From Stratiolaelaps scimitus (taxonomy: Eukaryota > Arthropoda > Arachnida > Mesostigmata > Laelapidae), in contig JABWDB010000012.1 in NCBI GenBank assembly GCA_019614645.1, forward strand, positions 7,812,001 to 7,876,000: a DNA stretch of 64,000 nt, read 5' to 3'. A model generated the notes under the pieces. The model was not told the DNA's origin. It worked only from the letters and a program-made list of their open reading frames with translations, and searched no databases. This document shows positions 32,993 to 44,245 of the stretch, piece by piece. Each line of letters starts with the position of its first letter. The first letter of the stretch is position 1. The translations under genes and the position numbers were made by a program.

Positions 32993-33220
32993 TCACTTGA
33001 GTCGCCGCCTTGGTATGTCCACCGGGAGAGACCTGGCGAAACCAGGCCCACCGCCGGACAAGCATGGATCCCCGACGTTCGATGCTGGTTTTGCGTCACT
33101 GTGCTGGCTCTTGTACGAGCCTCCGTGCCCACTATCAAGGCCACGCGTTTTCGCTGATCTGCTCGCCTGCCGCAGGTCGGCATCCTCATCCTGCGAGTTG
33201 GTGGAGATTCGGGAGCCCAT
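32993..33220 (-). pseudogene. MGxxxS small protein, tandem copy 1 (probably decayed)
   Basis: It starts MGSRISTNSQDEDADLRQAS, then SAKTRGLDSGHGGSYKSQHS, and ends RRRLK at a TGA or at an overlapping GTGATG donor, which is weak. It aligns with copies 2 and 3 across the whole length (MGxxxS, SAKxxGLDxGHxGSxKS). The C-terminal half is the most diverged and the downstream exon has lost its acceptor AG, so this copy may be a pseudogene. Confidence 0.45.
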
Positions 33221-34447
33221 ACTAGATAGGGGCTATGCCACCTCGTGCAATGGAGACACCGATGAAACTGATGCGGCGATTACGCACCTCAGCAATGGAA
33301 GCGCATGAACAGCTACTACGCCGTCGAAGCGGAGCCGAAATTCGTGTTTGTTGTTGATATTGAGCTCGTAGAAAACGGTCACTTTGCAGCCAGCGAATTC
33401 TCTAGGTGCTCTTCGCCGACTGAGAGAGAAATATACTACTCGCCTTGTTCGACCAGCTAGTCCCGGGACGACGCCGAAGACGGGAGAAAATGCCACCGTT
33501 CGCCGACGCACAGACGACAAAATATGGCTAACATGAACAAGAGAGGTTTCCCCGCCGCTAGACTCCGAAAACCTCTTTCACCTTTATTGCAAGCGAACCC
33601 AATGCCAATACAATATAGACTTTGGCGGGTTAACGGCACTGCGGCCTATACGACGCTTTAGTTCTTGAAAAGAACGATGTTCACTCAGGTAGTCTCGCAC
33701 AGAGCGACATAATTTACACGCGAATTTTTGTAGTATTACCGTTCTTCTACCTCCGTGATAGCAGTTATTGTCTAGTTGGATATTTTTGTTAGATTGTCAT
33801 TTACATTGAGTTCTATTTTCATGAGTCCACAAGGAAAATCCTTAACAGAGCTGGGTGATCAAATCTCATTGGGAGGGGGGGAGGACCCAGCAGGTTTACA
33901 AGGTTCGTTATCGATGAAGAGCACCACAAGAAGTGGTCGTGCGATGGTTAACCGCAGCTGACGACGGCGGTAAGCCGAAAGGGATTAGCGGGCTATACAG
34001 TGATCTTTGAAGGCAGTGGAGATCCCAATCCACTAAGATTTGTCTGCAAAAAGCTCTCTGCTCAGAGTGAACAAATATCTACAGAAACGATGCGGCATGT
34101 AGCTACCCCTCATGTGTTAAGGGTTTTGCAGATACTACTGGCCGAGATCTTGAGCAGGGTGCAGTTCGCAAACGTCATGGACGATGTTATGAAGATGCCT
34201 AATATCCCGGGAGGCGTTGGGGGACGACCTGGCGCTTCTTGTATACGCAAGGAAAGAAAGCTTGGAAGGATAGTCGTGAGTTTCATTACGAGAGGACAAA
34301 CTTTTAAAACAACTAGTATCTGGGAGTTGTTCTGGACACTGGTCTAACAGCGTCGCCGCATACGGAGTACGCAGCGGGAAAGCGGGATGAGGTTACGAGG
34401 TAAGCACGTCCACTAGCCAGGCGTATGCTCCTTTGCTGGCCTTAGTA

Positions 34448-34494
34448 CAAATCAGCGGTGCCACGATCCCCTGGGATTTCGCACCGCTGATTTG
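34448..34494. repeat. Perfect hairpin, 14-bp arms, beside a SINE
   Basis: CAAATCAGCGGTGC at 34448-34461 pairs exactly with 34481-34494; the loop is 19 bases. Confidence 0.85.
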
Positions 34495-34498
34495 TGAT

Positions 34499-34682
34499 GG
34501 TCAGCGCGGTGGCTTGGGCGACAGCGAAGTCTCTCGCTGTAAAAAGCCAGAGGCCCCAGGTTCGCAGTCCCGCTACGTGATAATATATTAGAGAGGACCT
34601 GAGCATTGTAAATTGCAGTTCCTTAAATTAAGCAGTCGAGCTTTACGTTTATCTATGTCCACGGAAAACAAGCAAGCGCTTA
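34499..34682 (+). mobile_element. SINE, second copy
   Basis: It has a GTCAGCGCGGTGGCTTGGG head, a degenerate B box (GGTTCGCAGTCCC) and a tail containing GAGCATTGTAAATTGCAG. It is more diverged than the copy in the BTB intron and lies next to a 14-bp-arm hairpin. Confidence 0.5.
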
Positions 34683-35707
34683 ACTGTCTATTCTAATGAA
34701 ATTGGGCAAACGATTTGATCCCCATCATTGTACGTTTACATTTAAGGATCCATCCTATGAAGCAATGCAAAAGGAAATACCCTGGGCGTTAAACGTAGAC
34801 TGAGGATTACAGTTAGAACGGGAACACAGTTAGAACGGCGGCATGATCCGGCTTGGGAATGACAAAGCTCTGCCATTGGATCGTCGTTGAGCGGTACACA
34901 GTCTACCGAGGTACTCATTTGCAGAGAAGCCACTTTTGAAGAGCTAAGCAGTGCAGAGAAACGGGCCCAGGAGCTGCCAAACGGGCACAGTCAGGAGCAG
35001 AAAGAATCGCAAGCGAATCCGGTCGAATCGACAATCAACTGGCACAGTATTACGCTGGCTTGGGCTTGGGGACGGGTTACTCGACAACTCTGCTGCAACA
35101 TCTGCTGGCACGAAGGCCAGAAACGATAACTACAGACGAATATCGCCATCAAGGTTTGGCAAAACGTCTTCCCTTAGACCCGTTGAAAGCTAATCCACCT
35201 GATATACAGCGCAGCAGGCAGTCCTTACCGTTCTTGTACGACGAACAGACTTACGACCTTTCGCAATATCAAAATAGCACATCCTTGAAGCACTTGTCTA
35301 GGTAGAAAGCCACACGACACGTATTCTCATAGTAAACCTTAATGCCTCATGGGCTGTGTTCAACCGCCGAACGACGTTCTGGCACAGCGCTTCGTTGTTC
35401 CCAACCGATCATACGGCTGCTTGATAAACCATCAACACACAACACGAGGATGGACTACAGGATTCCCAATTTCTAATTATTTTATGTTTGAATAACTACA
35501 GGATTTAACTTCCTATAATAGGTTCAACTATGACAACAGGTTAAACCTGACGGGCAATGATCCAACCGCTTTCCGATTGCTTATTCGCTATTGAAGCCGC
35601 CGCTGTATAGCTTGTACCTCGGATGACTGCGGTGAGCGAGCGGGGTAAGTTGGGGATTGCGCGAAGGTCACTTCAAAAACACAGAACCTGCAAAATGAAT
35701 TACACTA

Positions 35708-35711
<4 letters not shown>

Positions 35712-35764
<53 letters not shown>
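35712..35764. repeat. (TA)n microsatellite within CTG/CAG ends
   Basis: A 53-base run bounded by CTG and CAG, so the whole is palindromic. It abuts a SINE tail. Confidence 0.9.
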
Positions 35765-35770
<6 letters not shown>

Positions 35771-35774
35771 TCAC

Positions 35775-35840
35775 GCAGAGAGCTTAAGCATTGTGAAATT
35801 GCAGCTAATTTAATAAACTAATGAAGTTTCACCTTTACCT
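35775..35840 (+). mobile_element. SINE tail fragment
   Basis: Only the tail part is present (GCTTAAGCATTGTGAAATTG, then AATAAACTAATGAAG and CACCTTTACC). It abuts a 53-bp (TA)n run that replaces the tRNA-like head. Confidence 0.5.
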
Positions 35841-35865
35841 TGTTCGACTTACGACAACTAAATAC

Positions 35866-36101
35866 ACTTGCATACAAAATCCCCTCTATACGGGGATCGC
35901 AATTCATGGATGTAGAAAATGGCCCCAACACCGCCGGGAACGTTAGGAGCCCTTGTGTGAGTGGACCATGAGGCCTTACATAGAGAGTCACTTGCAGTTC
36001 TGGTGTCATCTCCCATACAGGTACACGAAACTGAACCCATATTTTCTCATATACATGTAACTCGTGTATATGAGTGTGTCGCACTCCGTAGCGAACATTA
36101 C
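35866..36101 (-). CDS. Candidate beta-rich exon, phase 1-0
   Basis: The acceptor on the - strand is ATTTCCGCAG and the donor GTATTT. The 78-codon reading includes NVRYGVRHTHIHELHVYEKI, WVQFRVPVWEMTPELQVTLY and GPFSTSMNCDPRIEG. The phase pattern equals that of first-half exons of the FN3-like gene. A diverged copy with an in-frame stop lies near 38840-38960 behind copy 3. It may belong to the MGxxxS gene or to a separate one. Confidence 0.35.
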
Positions 36102-36330
36102 CTGCGGAAATAATCGTTACATTGCAACCGTTCACGGATTCAATGTGTCACAGACCTCTAGTTTGATTTCGTAGACTCGCACTAGTACAAACAGACTACT
36201 GTTCTCGCCAAAAACAAATTCAATCTATCGACCTGCGGTCATACTGTTTACTATACTAGTAGGCCTATTGTAGGACCATTTCATATAAAGGTTATAAATA
36301 AATCCAATGTAAGTAGACATATATACGTAC

Positions 36331-36366
36331 CATCTGCCACAAAGCTTGTCACACAGAACGCATTTC
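36331..36366 (-). CDS. Candidate cysteine-containing exon of copy 2
   Basis: On the - strand it runs from TTTGTAG to a good donor, GTACGT. It reads KCVLCDKLCGR, with three cysteines in twelve residues. The homologous site in copy 3 has an indel and a stop, and in copy 1 the acceptor is lost though a GTATGT donor remains. Confidence 0.3.
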
Positions 36367-36475
36367 CTACAAATGCTAACCTCGTGTAACATGATACAAT
36401 GAATGATCATAATTCACCATGAAGTATTAATACTCTTGCACAATATCTTTAATGAACATAAAATCATAATTTTAC

Positions 36476-36496
36476 GTGGTAAAGTCGGTGGGTATC
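36476..36496 (-). CDS. Candidate microexon of copy 2
   Basis: AAG precedes GATACC and the 21-base unit ends before GTAAAA. In phase 2 it would encode IPTDFT plus a split codon. The following - strand candidate exon is 36331-36366. Confidence 0.35.
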
Positions 36497-36699
36497 CTTC
36501 GCCGCCTAGTTTCCACTCTACTCTTATATTCACATACATTAAGGGACGCTTGGACGTTTTGGCGAAACGAAGACACAATCAATGTATAGATTAGTACGTC
36601 GATTTAATATCTATGAGTACATGTGTACATTTTGCATAACGTATGACTGGGGGTTGTGACGACCTATCAGCTGACTGGGCCCTTTCGTGCCTGATTGTT

Positions 36700-36921
36700 T
36701 CACTTTTTTTCTCGATGGCGCGACGTATTCGCCACTCCATGACGATCGGCTACTGGGTCCGGCGTTGCGTAGACATTCGATGTCGCTGCTTTTAGCTCAC
36801 GCAACCGACTCTTGTACGATCCTTCATCGCCACTATTCAGACCAAGTGGTTTGGCCGATCTTTCCTCCACCGACACGTCGGCATCCTTGATCTGCTTGTA
36901 GGTAGAGCCACCAGAGCCCAT
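36700..36921 (-). CDS. MGxxxS small protein, tandem copy 2
   Basis: It has 73 codons starting MGSGGSTYKQIKDADVSVEE, then RSAKPLGLNSGDEGSYKSRL, ending SRHREKK at TGA, where AAAAGTGAAA could instead act as a donor. MGxxxS is a probable N-myristoylation signal, and the body is hydrophilic and probably disordered. About 0.2-0.4 kb upstream (37160-37330) its 5' flank matches that of copy 3. Function unknown. Confidence 0.5.
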   Translation of the reverse strand: MGSGGSTYKQIKDADVSVEERSAKPLGLNSGDEGSYKSRLRELKAATSNVYATPDPVADRHGVANTSRHREKK

Positions 36922-37330
36922 CGCGGAGGATATGTCACCTCGTGTAATAAGGTGTACACCGATAAACTGCTACAGTTATCACGTACGGCGCAAACGGCAG
37001 CGTACGAACAGCTCCTTCACAAACAAGATGGATCCACAACCCGAAATTTGTTGATATTGAGTTGGTAAAAGAAGTCGCTTCGCAGCCAGGGAATTCCTGT
37101 CTGTAACTATCTACTGAAACACAGTTCGCACCGAGCCTGCATAGACGCATAAGCCCAATCGGAGGTTTCTCTCGAGGCTCTTGTTGAATTGAGCGGAGAA
37201 GTATACGACGCGCGCCTTTGTTTCTCTAGTTAATCGCTAGACGAAGCCAAAGACAGACAGAAATTGGCCAGCGCTCGCTCACTAGCAGACTACAGAAACG
37301 TGCCAGTCGTTACAACCGACTAAGAACAGC

Positions 37331-39375
37331 AGAGTTTTTGTCGCCAGCTCCTGAGAGGCATTTTTTCGCCGTCTTCCAAAGCGATTGTCACCTGTGCCTA
37401 TGAAAAAAAGAAAAGAAAAAAACTCGTATTTTACCCGTGTTTTTATTGCGATGGACTCGCTCATCTCTCGTCTGGCGTCATGCAAAATCAGATGCATAAT
37501 GAAAGGACTATTCGACACCCGTCCTCTCAGAAGTATTTCCTAAGTTAGAGAATATGTTACGGCGAAAAGTACGGGCGAAGCAGCACCTAGGGGACCCAAT
37601 CCTTCTGGACTGATCCTTCATCACCGCTAATGAAGATGAATAAATACATGCGGAGCGGTTGAGAGGCGGTACCCCATTCGCAGACCTGCTTTGACATCGA
37701 GTCAAGGTGGCGTGAGGCATTCGTGTACGCCTTGCAATCGGAGGAGAGACACGTAGGTGCACGAGTTCAGTCCCCATCATTGCACATTTGCATTTAAAGG
37801 GGTCCGTCCTATGAAGCAATTCAAGGGCAACATCGTGGACGTTAGATGTTTGCTGAGAGTCAGCCCGAAAACGTACTTACGCTCCTAACTCTCATCTATT
37901 CGAACAAAGGAATATAACAGGGCTACCTATAGAGTTGTCAGGTTCTAAGTGAAAAGTGAATGAGAGATCAGACCTACGAGGTAGATGGCAACAGAGGCAG
38001 CCAGTCATCGCCGCTGCAGAGTTCAGGTCAATGTGGTGTTGTCGACAAATGCTATTTATCTACCATGGAAGAACATAACAGAGATCCCTCTCAGAGCGAA
38101 GGTAGTCGCACGCGACAAAGTCTACAAAATGCGTTGTAGACCCTTGTCAAGCCTCTAGAGGGAAGTTGCCAGACGCTGCCTTAATTGAGAATGTTTCCGG
38201 AACAGGCCACTGAGTGACTCGAGACTAACGAGATTGCCATTGACCCTATCAACTCTCTCGGAAACTACACGCTTGGGCTTGGCTAAACGGCGGGAAAAGA
38301 AGACCACGCTGAGCAGGTTACATGCGCCGTCATATTCGTCATTCTTTGTGGTATGTGTGCTATTAAACACCAACACTAATCTGATACAGAATAAATTCCT
38401 CAAATGTGTGCTCTTTCTTACGATTTGTTGAAACATAGGGGGTGACTTAACATCACTGGTTAAACGTCTCAATTATTTCAATATACGACTCGACCCAAAA
38501 CTACCAAGCCAATGGAACATGCACCTGCAAACTGATATACGTCTGAAATGTTAATCAACAGCGGAGCGTGATCGACGAATTTGTCAGCCTGTGTTCCAGC
38601 ATCTGTCACGAAGTACAGAAATAGAAGATATTCCGGCGATATGCCAGAAATAAATACGGGGAATAATAGTAACTTATTTGCACAGAAGTTACTTAACTTT
38701 AATATAGTTCCTAAGCAAAAGGAAGCCAAGGGATACATGACAAATAAAAACGCATGCAAATGTCTATCTGCGTTTATTAATGTACTCGTTTCAGATGCAA
38801 CAGTCAATCCAACCCGTGGGCGAAATGGTCTCCATTTGAGGTTGACATGACTAACAATACAGCCATCGCGACAATGGGCCTACGGAACTCGGTACCGAAG
38901 CGTCAGCCCGAATCTCTCTCGAATCGGACAGTGGGAATCAGAGCTTTTGCAGTTCTGTATTTTCGACTCGGGGGAAAAAATAGAGATTATAATGTTTCCC
39001 AGTCCTATACAGGCAACATTCACCTCAACTTGAGATCAGCCAGGGCCAGTTACAGAGCCATTTCACATGAACCCTATACGGCCTTTTAGTGCAATACAGT
39101 ATTATACAATGATTGTAAGACATATTATTAAATGCACTACAAAGCCTCAACAAATCCTCATAAATAAATGTAAGTAGCCATATCATGACATCTGCCATAA
39201 ACCTTGTTACACAAACAGGCATTTGTCACAATTGCCCACTTCCAGTAATATAATGCGATTATTATTATTATTATTAGATATGAACATTTTTAGTGAATCA
39301 TTATCATACACCATGAACTATTACTATAATTATTCTTGTATAAGGTGTTTTATGAAGATAAAATATTAATTTTAC
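37331..39375. other. Between units 2 and 3
   Basis: Besides the diverged copy of the 34.7-kb stretch and decayed counterparts of unit 2 exons, I see no supported gene. A - strand frame at 38478-38807 is hydrophobic but AT-driven. Confidence 0.3.
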
Positions 39376-39397
39376 GTAGGAAGGGCCTTTAGGTATC
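39376..39397 (-). CDS. Candidate microexon of copy 3
   Basis: GCAG precedes GATACC, and the 22-base unit ends TCCTAC before GTAAAA. In phase 2 it would add IPKGPSY. It is one base longer than in copies 1 and 2, so the frame after it differs. Confidence 0.35.
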
Positions 39398-39619
39398 CTG
39401 CGCTTTATGCAATTTCCACACTCATATCCATCAATCAATACATACACCAAATGACGCACCGTTTTGGCGAACTAATATATATGTATATATAATTATATAT
39501 ATATATAACATGGTTCGTGCTTGCATTGATATCGGGTCTATAAGCACGTGTACACCTCGCGTGGGTACACACAACAGTGTGATCTGGCCGTGCATGATAA
39601 CTACATCGATTATCGATCT

Positions 39620-39838
39620 TCACTTTTCTTCCCGATACTTGGGCCCCTTCACCGGTACACGCTCATCGGGAAGTGGGTCTGGCTTTGCCTCGACGTCCGA
39701 TGGTTCATTTGGCTCACTGTGCCGGCTCTTGAACGAACCTTGATGGCCACCATCCAGGCCAAGTGTTTTGGCCGATTCATTATCCTCAGCAACGGCGGTA
39801 TCCTCGTTCAGCGTGTAGCTTGAACCATTACAGCCCAT
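39620..39838 (-). CDS. MGxxxS small protein, tandem copy 3 (most intact)
   Basis: It has 72 codons from the ATG at 39838: MGCNGSSYTLNEDTAVAEDN, ESAKTLGLDGGHQGSFKSRH, SEPNEPSDVEAKPDPLPDER, ending KYREEK. MGCxxS suggests N-myristoylation with possible palmitoylation at Cys3, hence the inner face of a membrane. The TGA at the end overlaps a possible donor, GTGAAG. That donor joins in frame, in phase 2, to the microexon at 39376-39397, so either a 72-residue protein or a spliced longer one is possible. Confidence 0.5.
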   Translation of the reverse strand: MGCNGSSYTLNEDTAVAEDNESAKTLGLDGGHQGSFKSRHSEPNEPSDVEAKPDPLPDERVPVKGPKYREEK

Positions 39839-40270
39839 CTTATCGAAGGATGTGCCGCCTCGTGGAATCGAGACGCCGATCAGCGGCCACGATCACACGC
39901 AAACACACACACCTCACAAATTCTATATGAATGCGCACGAGCAAGTCCACCACCGTCGATTCACAATTCGTATTTGTTAATATTTTGCTCGAAGAAACTT
40001 TGTCACTTTGCAGCGCCTCTCTGCGAGTTTACCGATACGCAGTTTGCATCGGTCATGCATACGTCCAATGAGAGGGCTTCTCTCCAGGCTCTTGTTGAAT
40101 TGAGGGGAAAAAAAGTATTCGGCGCGCCTTTGTTTCTCTCGCTAATCCGTAGACAACGACGAAGACGAGCTGAGATGGCCAGCGTTCGCTCACTCGCAGA
40201 CTACAGAAACGTGCCAGTCGTTACAATCGACTAGGAACTACCGAGCTTTTGCTGCCGCTAAATCTCCCGT

Positions 40271-42926
40271 CAACCACTTTCGCCTTCATCCCAAGCGTTC
40301 GTCACCCAGTGCCAACGAAACGAATATCAGATCGAAATTCGTTCTCAGACCACACTCGGGCGTCATTCCTGTGGCGCCATGCAATCACATGCATAGAATC
40401 CCGATTCTCATTGCTGCCCGCCTCGCGATTTCGTCACGGCAGACGTCTCCGCCATGAAATTCGCTGGGAACCGAAGGGAGTTCCTCTCGCGCATAACCAC
40501 GCGTTCTGTCGCGTCTTTCACCGGCCACCAGCAAGCGGGTTTCACTTCTACCGCGAAGCGGCTGACTCGGTCGTTGATTCGACGTACGCCACCATCCGTA
40601 GTGGTGGTGCTCACGTTAGCTCACGCTGCTCCAGCTGACGACGGCGAGGCCCGAAGAGCTCGACCTCTGCTGTTCGCCGCGACGGCCAGACGCGTCAGTC
40701 AACCGTGGCCGTCGTCATGTCGCCGTTTCCTTCAGCAGCCCGCTCGCTTCGTTCCGTTTCGTTTAGTAGCTGGCTAGCCACTTCGTTCTGGTTGGTTCCG
40801 TGGAGCGCAGCAGCAGCAGCAACAGCACGCGCCGTCGCAGCTTCTCGATGGTCTTTTTCATCGAGCTGTGTCGGCATCTGTCGCTCGCCGCGTTCTGTGA
40901 TTGATCGCATGTGGCCCGTAGCAATATGGCACAGCCACTCAGTGTGTGTGTGTGTCTGTGACCGCGAGCGTATGTGTGAATGAGTATTTGGGCGCGCGCT
41001 CTAGTCTGGCCCGTCTGTGTGCGGCTACGTGCGTCAGCTGGCGCTATCCACAGTGTGGCTATGGACGAATGTCGAATGACTTACTCGCCTCGCTTGCCTT
41101 AGCGTAGCAGAGCGTAGCTCAGCGCTGTCGGTTCGTCGTAAACGCACCGTAGGCCGTTGTGTAGTCGTTACCGTCGTCAAGTAGTCTACGAAACAAATAG
41201 CGATCTATCTTCGAGCAAATAGCACGTGCGTATTATATTCGGGGAAATGACTGGTGCAGGCGCGCGTAGACGTTAAAGGTAGCGGCTAGTTGTGGCTGGC
41301 TGCTGCAGCTGCTTGAGTCACATTTCGCCCTCACGTGGGTGACTCCGTCTGTGGATGCGTAACGTAATGCGCTCAGCAGCATTGCAATACCGTTAGGCGA
41401 TAGAATGTCCGCCAGTGGCGATGAGACATTAGGCCGCCTTAAGATTCGTGAGAGTGAGGTGCCTCAAGACAGGCACACATACACACACCTACAGTCACAC
41501 ATCGAGAGTCACCCATCGAGGCAAATATCACACGGCAAATATGTCCAACACGAACTAACGGGCGGATGAGTTCACAGGGCGTGCAGCAGCCCATATAGAC
41601 ACAAGCATCAACTCACGTCTGGCAAACGGATACGAATCGCGGTAGACAAGCAACCGACAGTAGGCAGGTCACCACGGCACAGAAAGCCTCCACCAGAACT
41701 ACCCTCACCGGTAGAATCTCATTACAGATGAACGGGGGGAGGCCTAAACGCCGTTCCGAGGGAGGGAAGAACATCACTCCCGACGCTGCTGATGACGAAC
41801 AGAGGCACGGAAATGTCGATCACATGAAGAGAGTCTGTCTGAATCACCCCCAAAGTAAAGGCAGCATTCGAACGTGGTAGAATCGGGACTGGAGTCGGTA
41901 AAAGTTACATGGATAGCGATTACATTCGTATTCTCGATCACCATCATCGTCGCGATTTACGGCGACGTCGGAGGCACCGCAGGACGCCACGCTAAGAGGC
42001 GTAAATATTTATCGTCGATCCTAACTTTACATTTGAGCGTCACAAGGCTATCAAAATGGTCGGAGGGAAATATAGTCGATGCCTGTGATTATGCCATTAT
42101 ATGGGTTAAGGTCTTGTCTGTGGGCGCCTGCCGAAGTGCAGATACGTCTGTATGCAGCGGAATCACGTAAAGGCGCCACGAGCTAGTGATAGCGGTTTTC
42201 CTCGGGCAGGGGTACATATACAGATCGAAATGATACCCAACCCGCCATCGCCTCTTCTCTCATCGCGGTGATTCCTGCTAAATACTGCACCGTAAACTGT
42301 GAATGTTTTCTCATGGTGCCTGTTTTCTTGCAGGAAATATAAGACACACTTGGAATAATTATTCGAAGTTACTATTATATTTTGTCGTCCAGTTGGGCTA
42401 CTCTGTCAGATGCTTCCTCGGTGCTTCGATAGATTGGAACGCCTTATCAGATTCCGATTTCTGAATGGAATCGTCATTACCATCTCGGTGGTAACGGCTA
42501 AAATGACACTTGCCGGCCTAGTTGGTACTGCTATTACTACCACAACAACAATAACAATCGGCCCATGCATGCTACGATATACCGCTTATATTGACCTCGT
42601 AGGCATCACGAGAAAAAGGCTCGCTGGCGTTTGTCTTATTCGTATTAGAACACAATTTTTTTTTCCCGACGTCTTCGATCTCAGATGGTTCAAACCGTAG
42701 CGTGGTCTTGGGAACGGGTAGATTCATCCCGGTTCTCCCCTGGTCGTTCGCGATGCAATACGATCACTGTACGTAACGAATACCGAGAAATGTATGATGT
42801 GTTGGCAAGGCAGAAATCGAGTCAGTGCTTTCGAAGGGGAGACGTCAAAATCCGGAACGTGCCTGCTTAGAGAACCCATGGGGTCGTCCGTAAGCCGCAC
42901 CCGGATTTTTCCAATGCCGAAAGCAG
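40271..42926. other. CpG-rich upstream region, then unassigned DNA
   Basis: 40400-41300 is GC-rich with several overlapping open frames on both strands and looks like the promoter side of the MGxxxS copy 3 gene. From 41.3 to 42.9 kb I see only short candidates, such as a hydrophobic + strand reading KVTWIAITFVFSITIIVAI at about 41900-41957. A strong acceptor, CTTCGATCTCAG, lies at 42673-42684. Confidence 0.3.
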
Positions 42927-43658
42927 CTCCGTGGACGTTAGCTGTGAGTTACCTCGGACAAGAAGGTCCATCTGATATGAACTGTGCATGCTCATGGCCA
43001 GAAATGAACTGGCATAATTTGAAAAGTGTTGAAAATTTCCAAGTTCAGGGTCCGTCGCAAATTTCGGTGTCGTTTCCTGGAATACGCTTGAGGACGCTCC
43101 AACACAAGCGATTTAGCTCTGCGATGGTGTAAATCACAGAGACGAGGGCGTTAGTCACCTCCTCCGAATCTGTGCCGTTAATTATATAAATATTACACGA
43201 AATGCGAAAACGGGCAATTTGCAGCGGTCGCAAATCAGAAACGTCGTTGGGATGAAACAGCTCGAAATGTCGGAAATCAATAGATTTTATTCGCAAAATG
43301 TCTCGGCAATCCAGAATTCTGAATTCAGACATTGTGTATATTGCCTGTCCAAACGAGCAGCAGTACAAACTGAGATGGAAATTTTTGCCAGCGACAATTT
43401 GCATAATATTGTTTTCGGGTGCGCGGGAAATTTACGGGCAGACATATGCCCAATGCAAATGGGCCAGGTGTAAGAGTTGAGATACATTTCAGGAGTTAAG
43501 AAAAATGCTATGGAATCGAATGGAAAGTTATGTCCTGTGTGATATGAAGATGAACACTCCTCACGCGGATTTGTTTCGATTTGTTTTCGGACTGTGGGAA
43601 TTTCCTACGTCGGAGCGATACATCTTACTCGGCTCGAAAATGCATATTATTGTCATAG
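42927..43658 (+). CDS. Three-exon gene fragment, possibly FN3-like
   Basis: Exons: 42927-43126 (phase 1-0; PWTLAVSYLGQEGPSDMNCA, VENFQVQGPSQISVSFPGIR), 43225-43467 (phase 0-0; FRHCVYCLSKRAAVQTEMEI, NLHNIVFGCAGNLRADIC) and 43493-43658 (phase 0-1; ELRKMLWNRMESYVLCDMKM, LLGSKMHIIVIG). Acceptors are GAAAGCAG, CAATTTGCAG and ATACATTTCAG; donors are GTGTAA, GTGTAA and GTCATT, none ideal. Cysteines and beta-like strands recall the gene at 0-15 kb. Neither the ends of the gene nor its function can be fixed from the sequence. Confidence 0.35.
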
Positions 43659-43713
43659 GTCATTTTGGCCGTTATGTGAATTTGTGTCGACACGCTGGTC
43701 ATCGGAACCATCT

Positions 43714-43731
43714 CATATATATATATGTATA

Positions 43732-43783
<52 letters not shown>

Positions 43784-43792
43784 GCATATTCC
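43714..43792. repeat. (TA)n microsatellite with TG interruptions
   Basis: About 80 bases of TA repeats next to a candidate exon; the open frames through it are not coding. Confidence 0.9.
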
Positions 43793-43889
43793 CTCCACAC
43801 ACACAAAAATAGATTATCTATCTTGTTATTCATAACACAAATGACAGCTGCCTCAATTCATTCGACGAATACAAATACACACACACAAA

Positions 43890-43914
43890 TTTATTTATTT
43901 ATTTATTTATTTAT
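43890..43914 (-). terminator. Overlapping polyadenylation signals for SF3B4
   Basis: A TTTA tetranucleotide run on the + strand gives several overlapping AATAAA hexamers on the - strand about 0.34 kb after the SF3B4 stop. Confidence 0.4.
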
Positions 43915-44245
43915 ACCCCTCGTTACTATCAATTAGCTCGTTGGCATTACATCAAACGATGAGTTCTTCGTCTCTTTTCGTAGCGAAGTATATTTACACC
44001 GTCGAACTCAAACGCATCGCGCCGTGCCCAACCCAATAACAATAATGATCATAATCATACAGCTAATAATTACAATCCCACAGTGAATACGAGGAGAAGA
44101 ACATGATTATGTATCATCTCTCCTTTGTCGATCTTTGCCAACGTTACCCCTTGTCTTATTCTCTCTCGTTCCCTTCCTCTCTTTGTATTGTTCCCCTTGC
44201 AAATCTTTCCTTCACACTCATAAATTCTGTCGACGTTTTTCGGTC

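Larger units (their letters stand above)
33540..35860. other. Between units 1 and 2: SINE and open frames of unclear status
   Basis: It holds a SINE copy, a hairpin at 34448-34494, and two + strand open frames (34000-34347 and about 35060-35305) with no recognisable domain. A stretch at 34700-34830 is a diverged copy of 37760-37860. Confidence 0.3.
32993..40270 (-). repeat. Tandem triplication of the MGxxxS gene unit
   Basis: Three units with the same order on the - strand: 5' flank (around 33400-33540, 37160-37330, 40075-40270), coding exon, then microexon and AT-rich flank. The blocks AGACTACAGAAACGTGCCAG and TCGTTACAA are near identical in units 2 and 3. Unit spacing is about 2.9 and 3.7 kb. 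Confidence 0.6.

Noticed and set aside
38478..38807. Hydrophobic - strand frame suggesting a membrane protein
   Set aside because: The stretch is AT-rich, which yields Leu/Phe/Ile codons by chance; there is no paralogue in the other two tandem units.
40454..40777. 107-codon basic frame in the CpG-rich stretch
   Set aside because: Several overlapping frames on both strands are equally open there because of GC content; there is no domain and no splice context.
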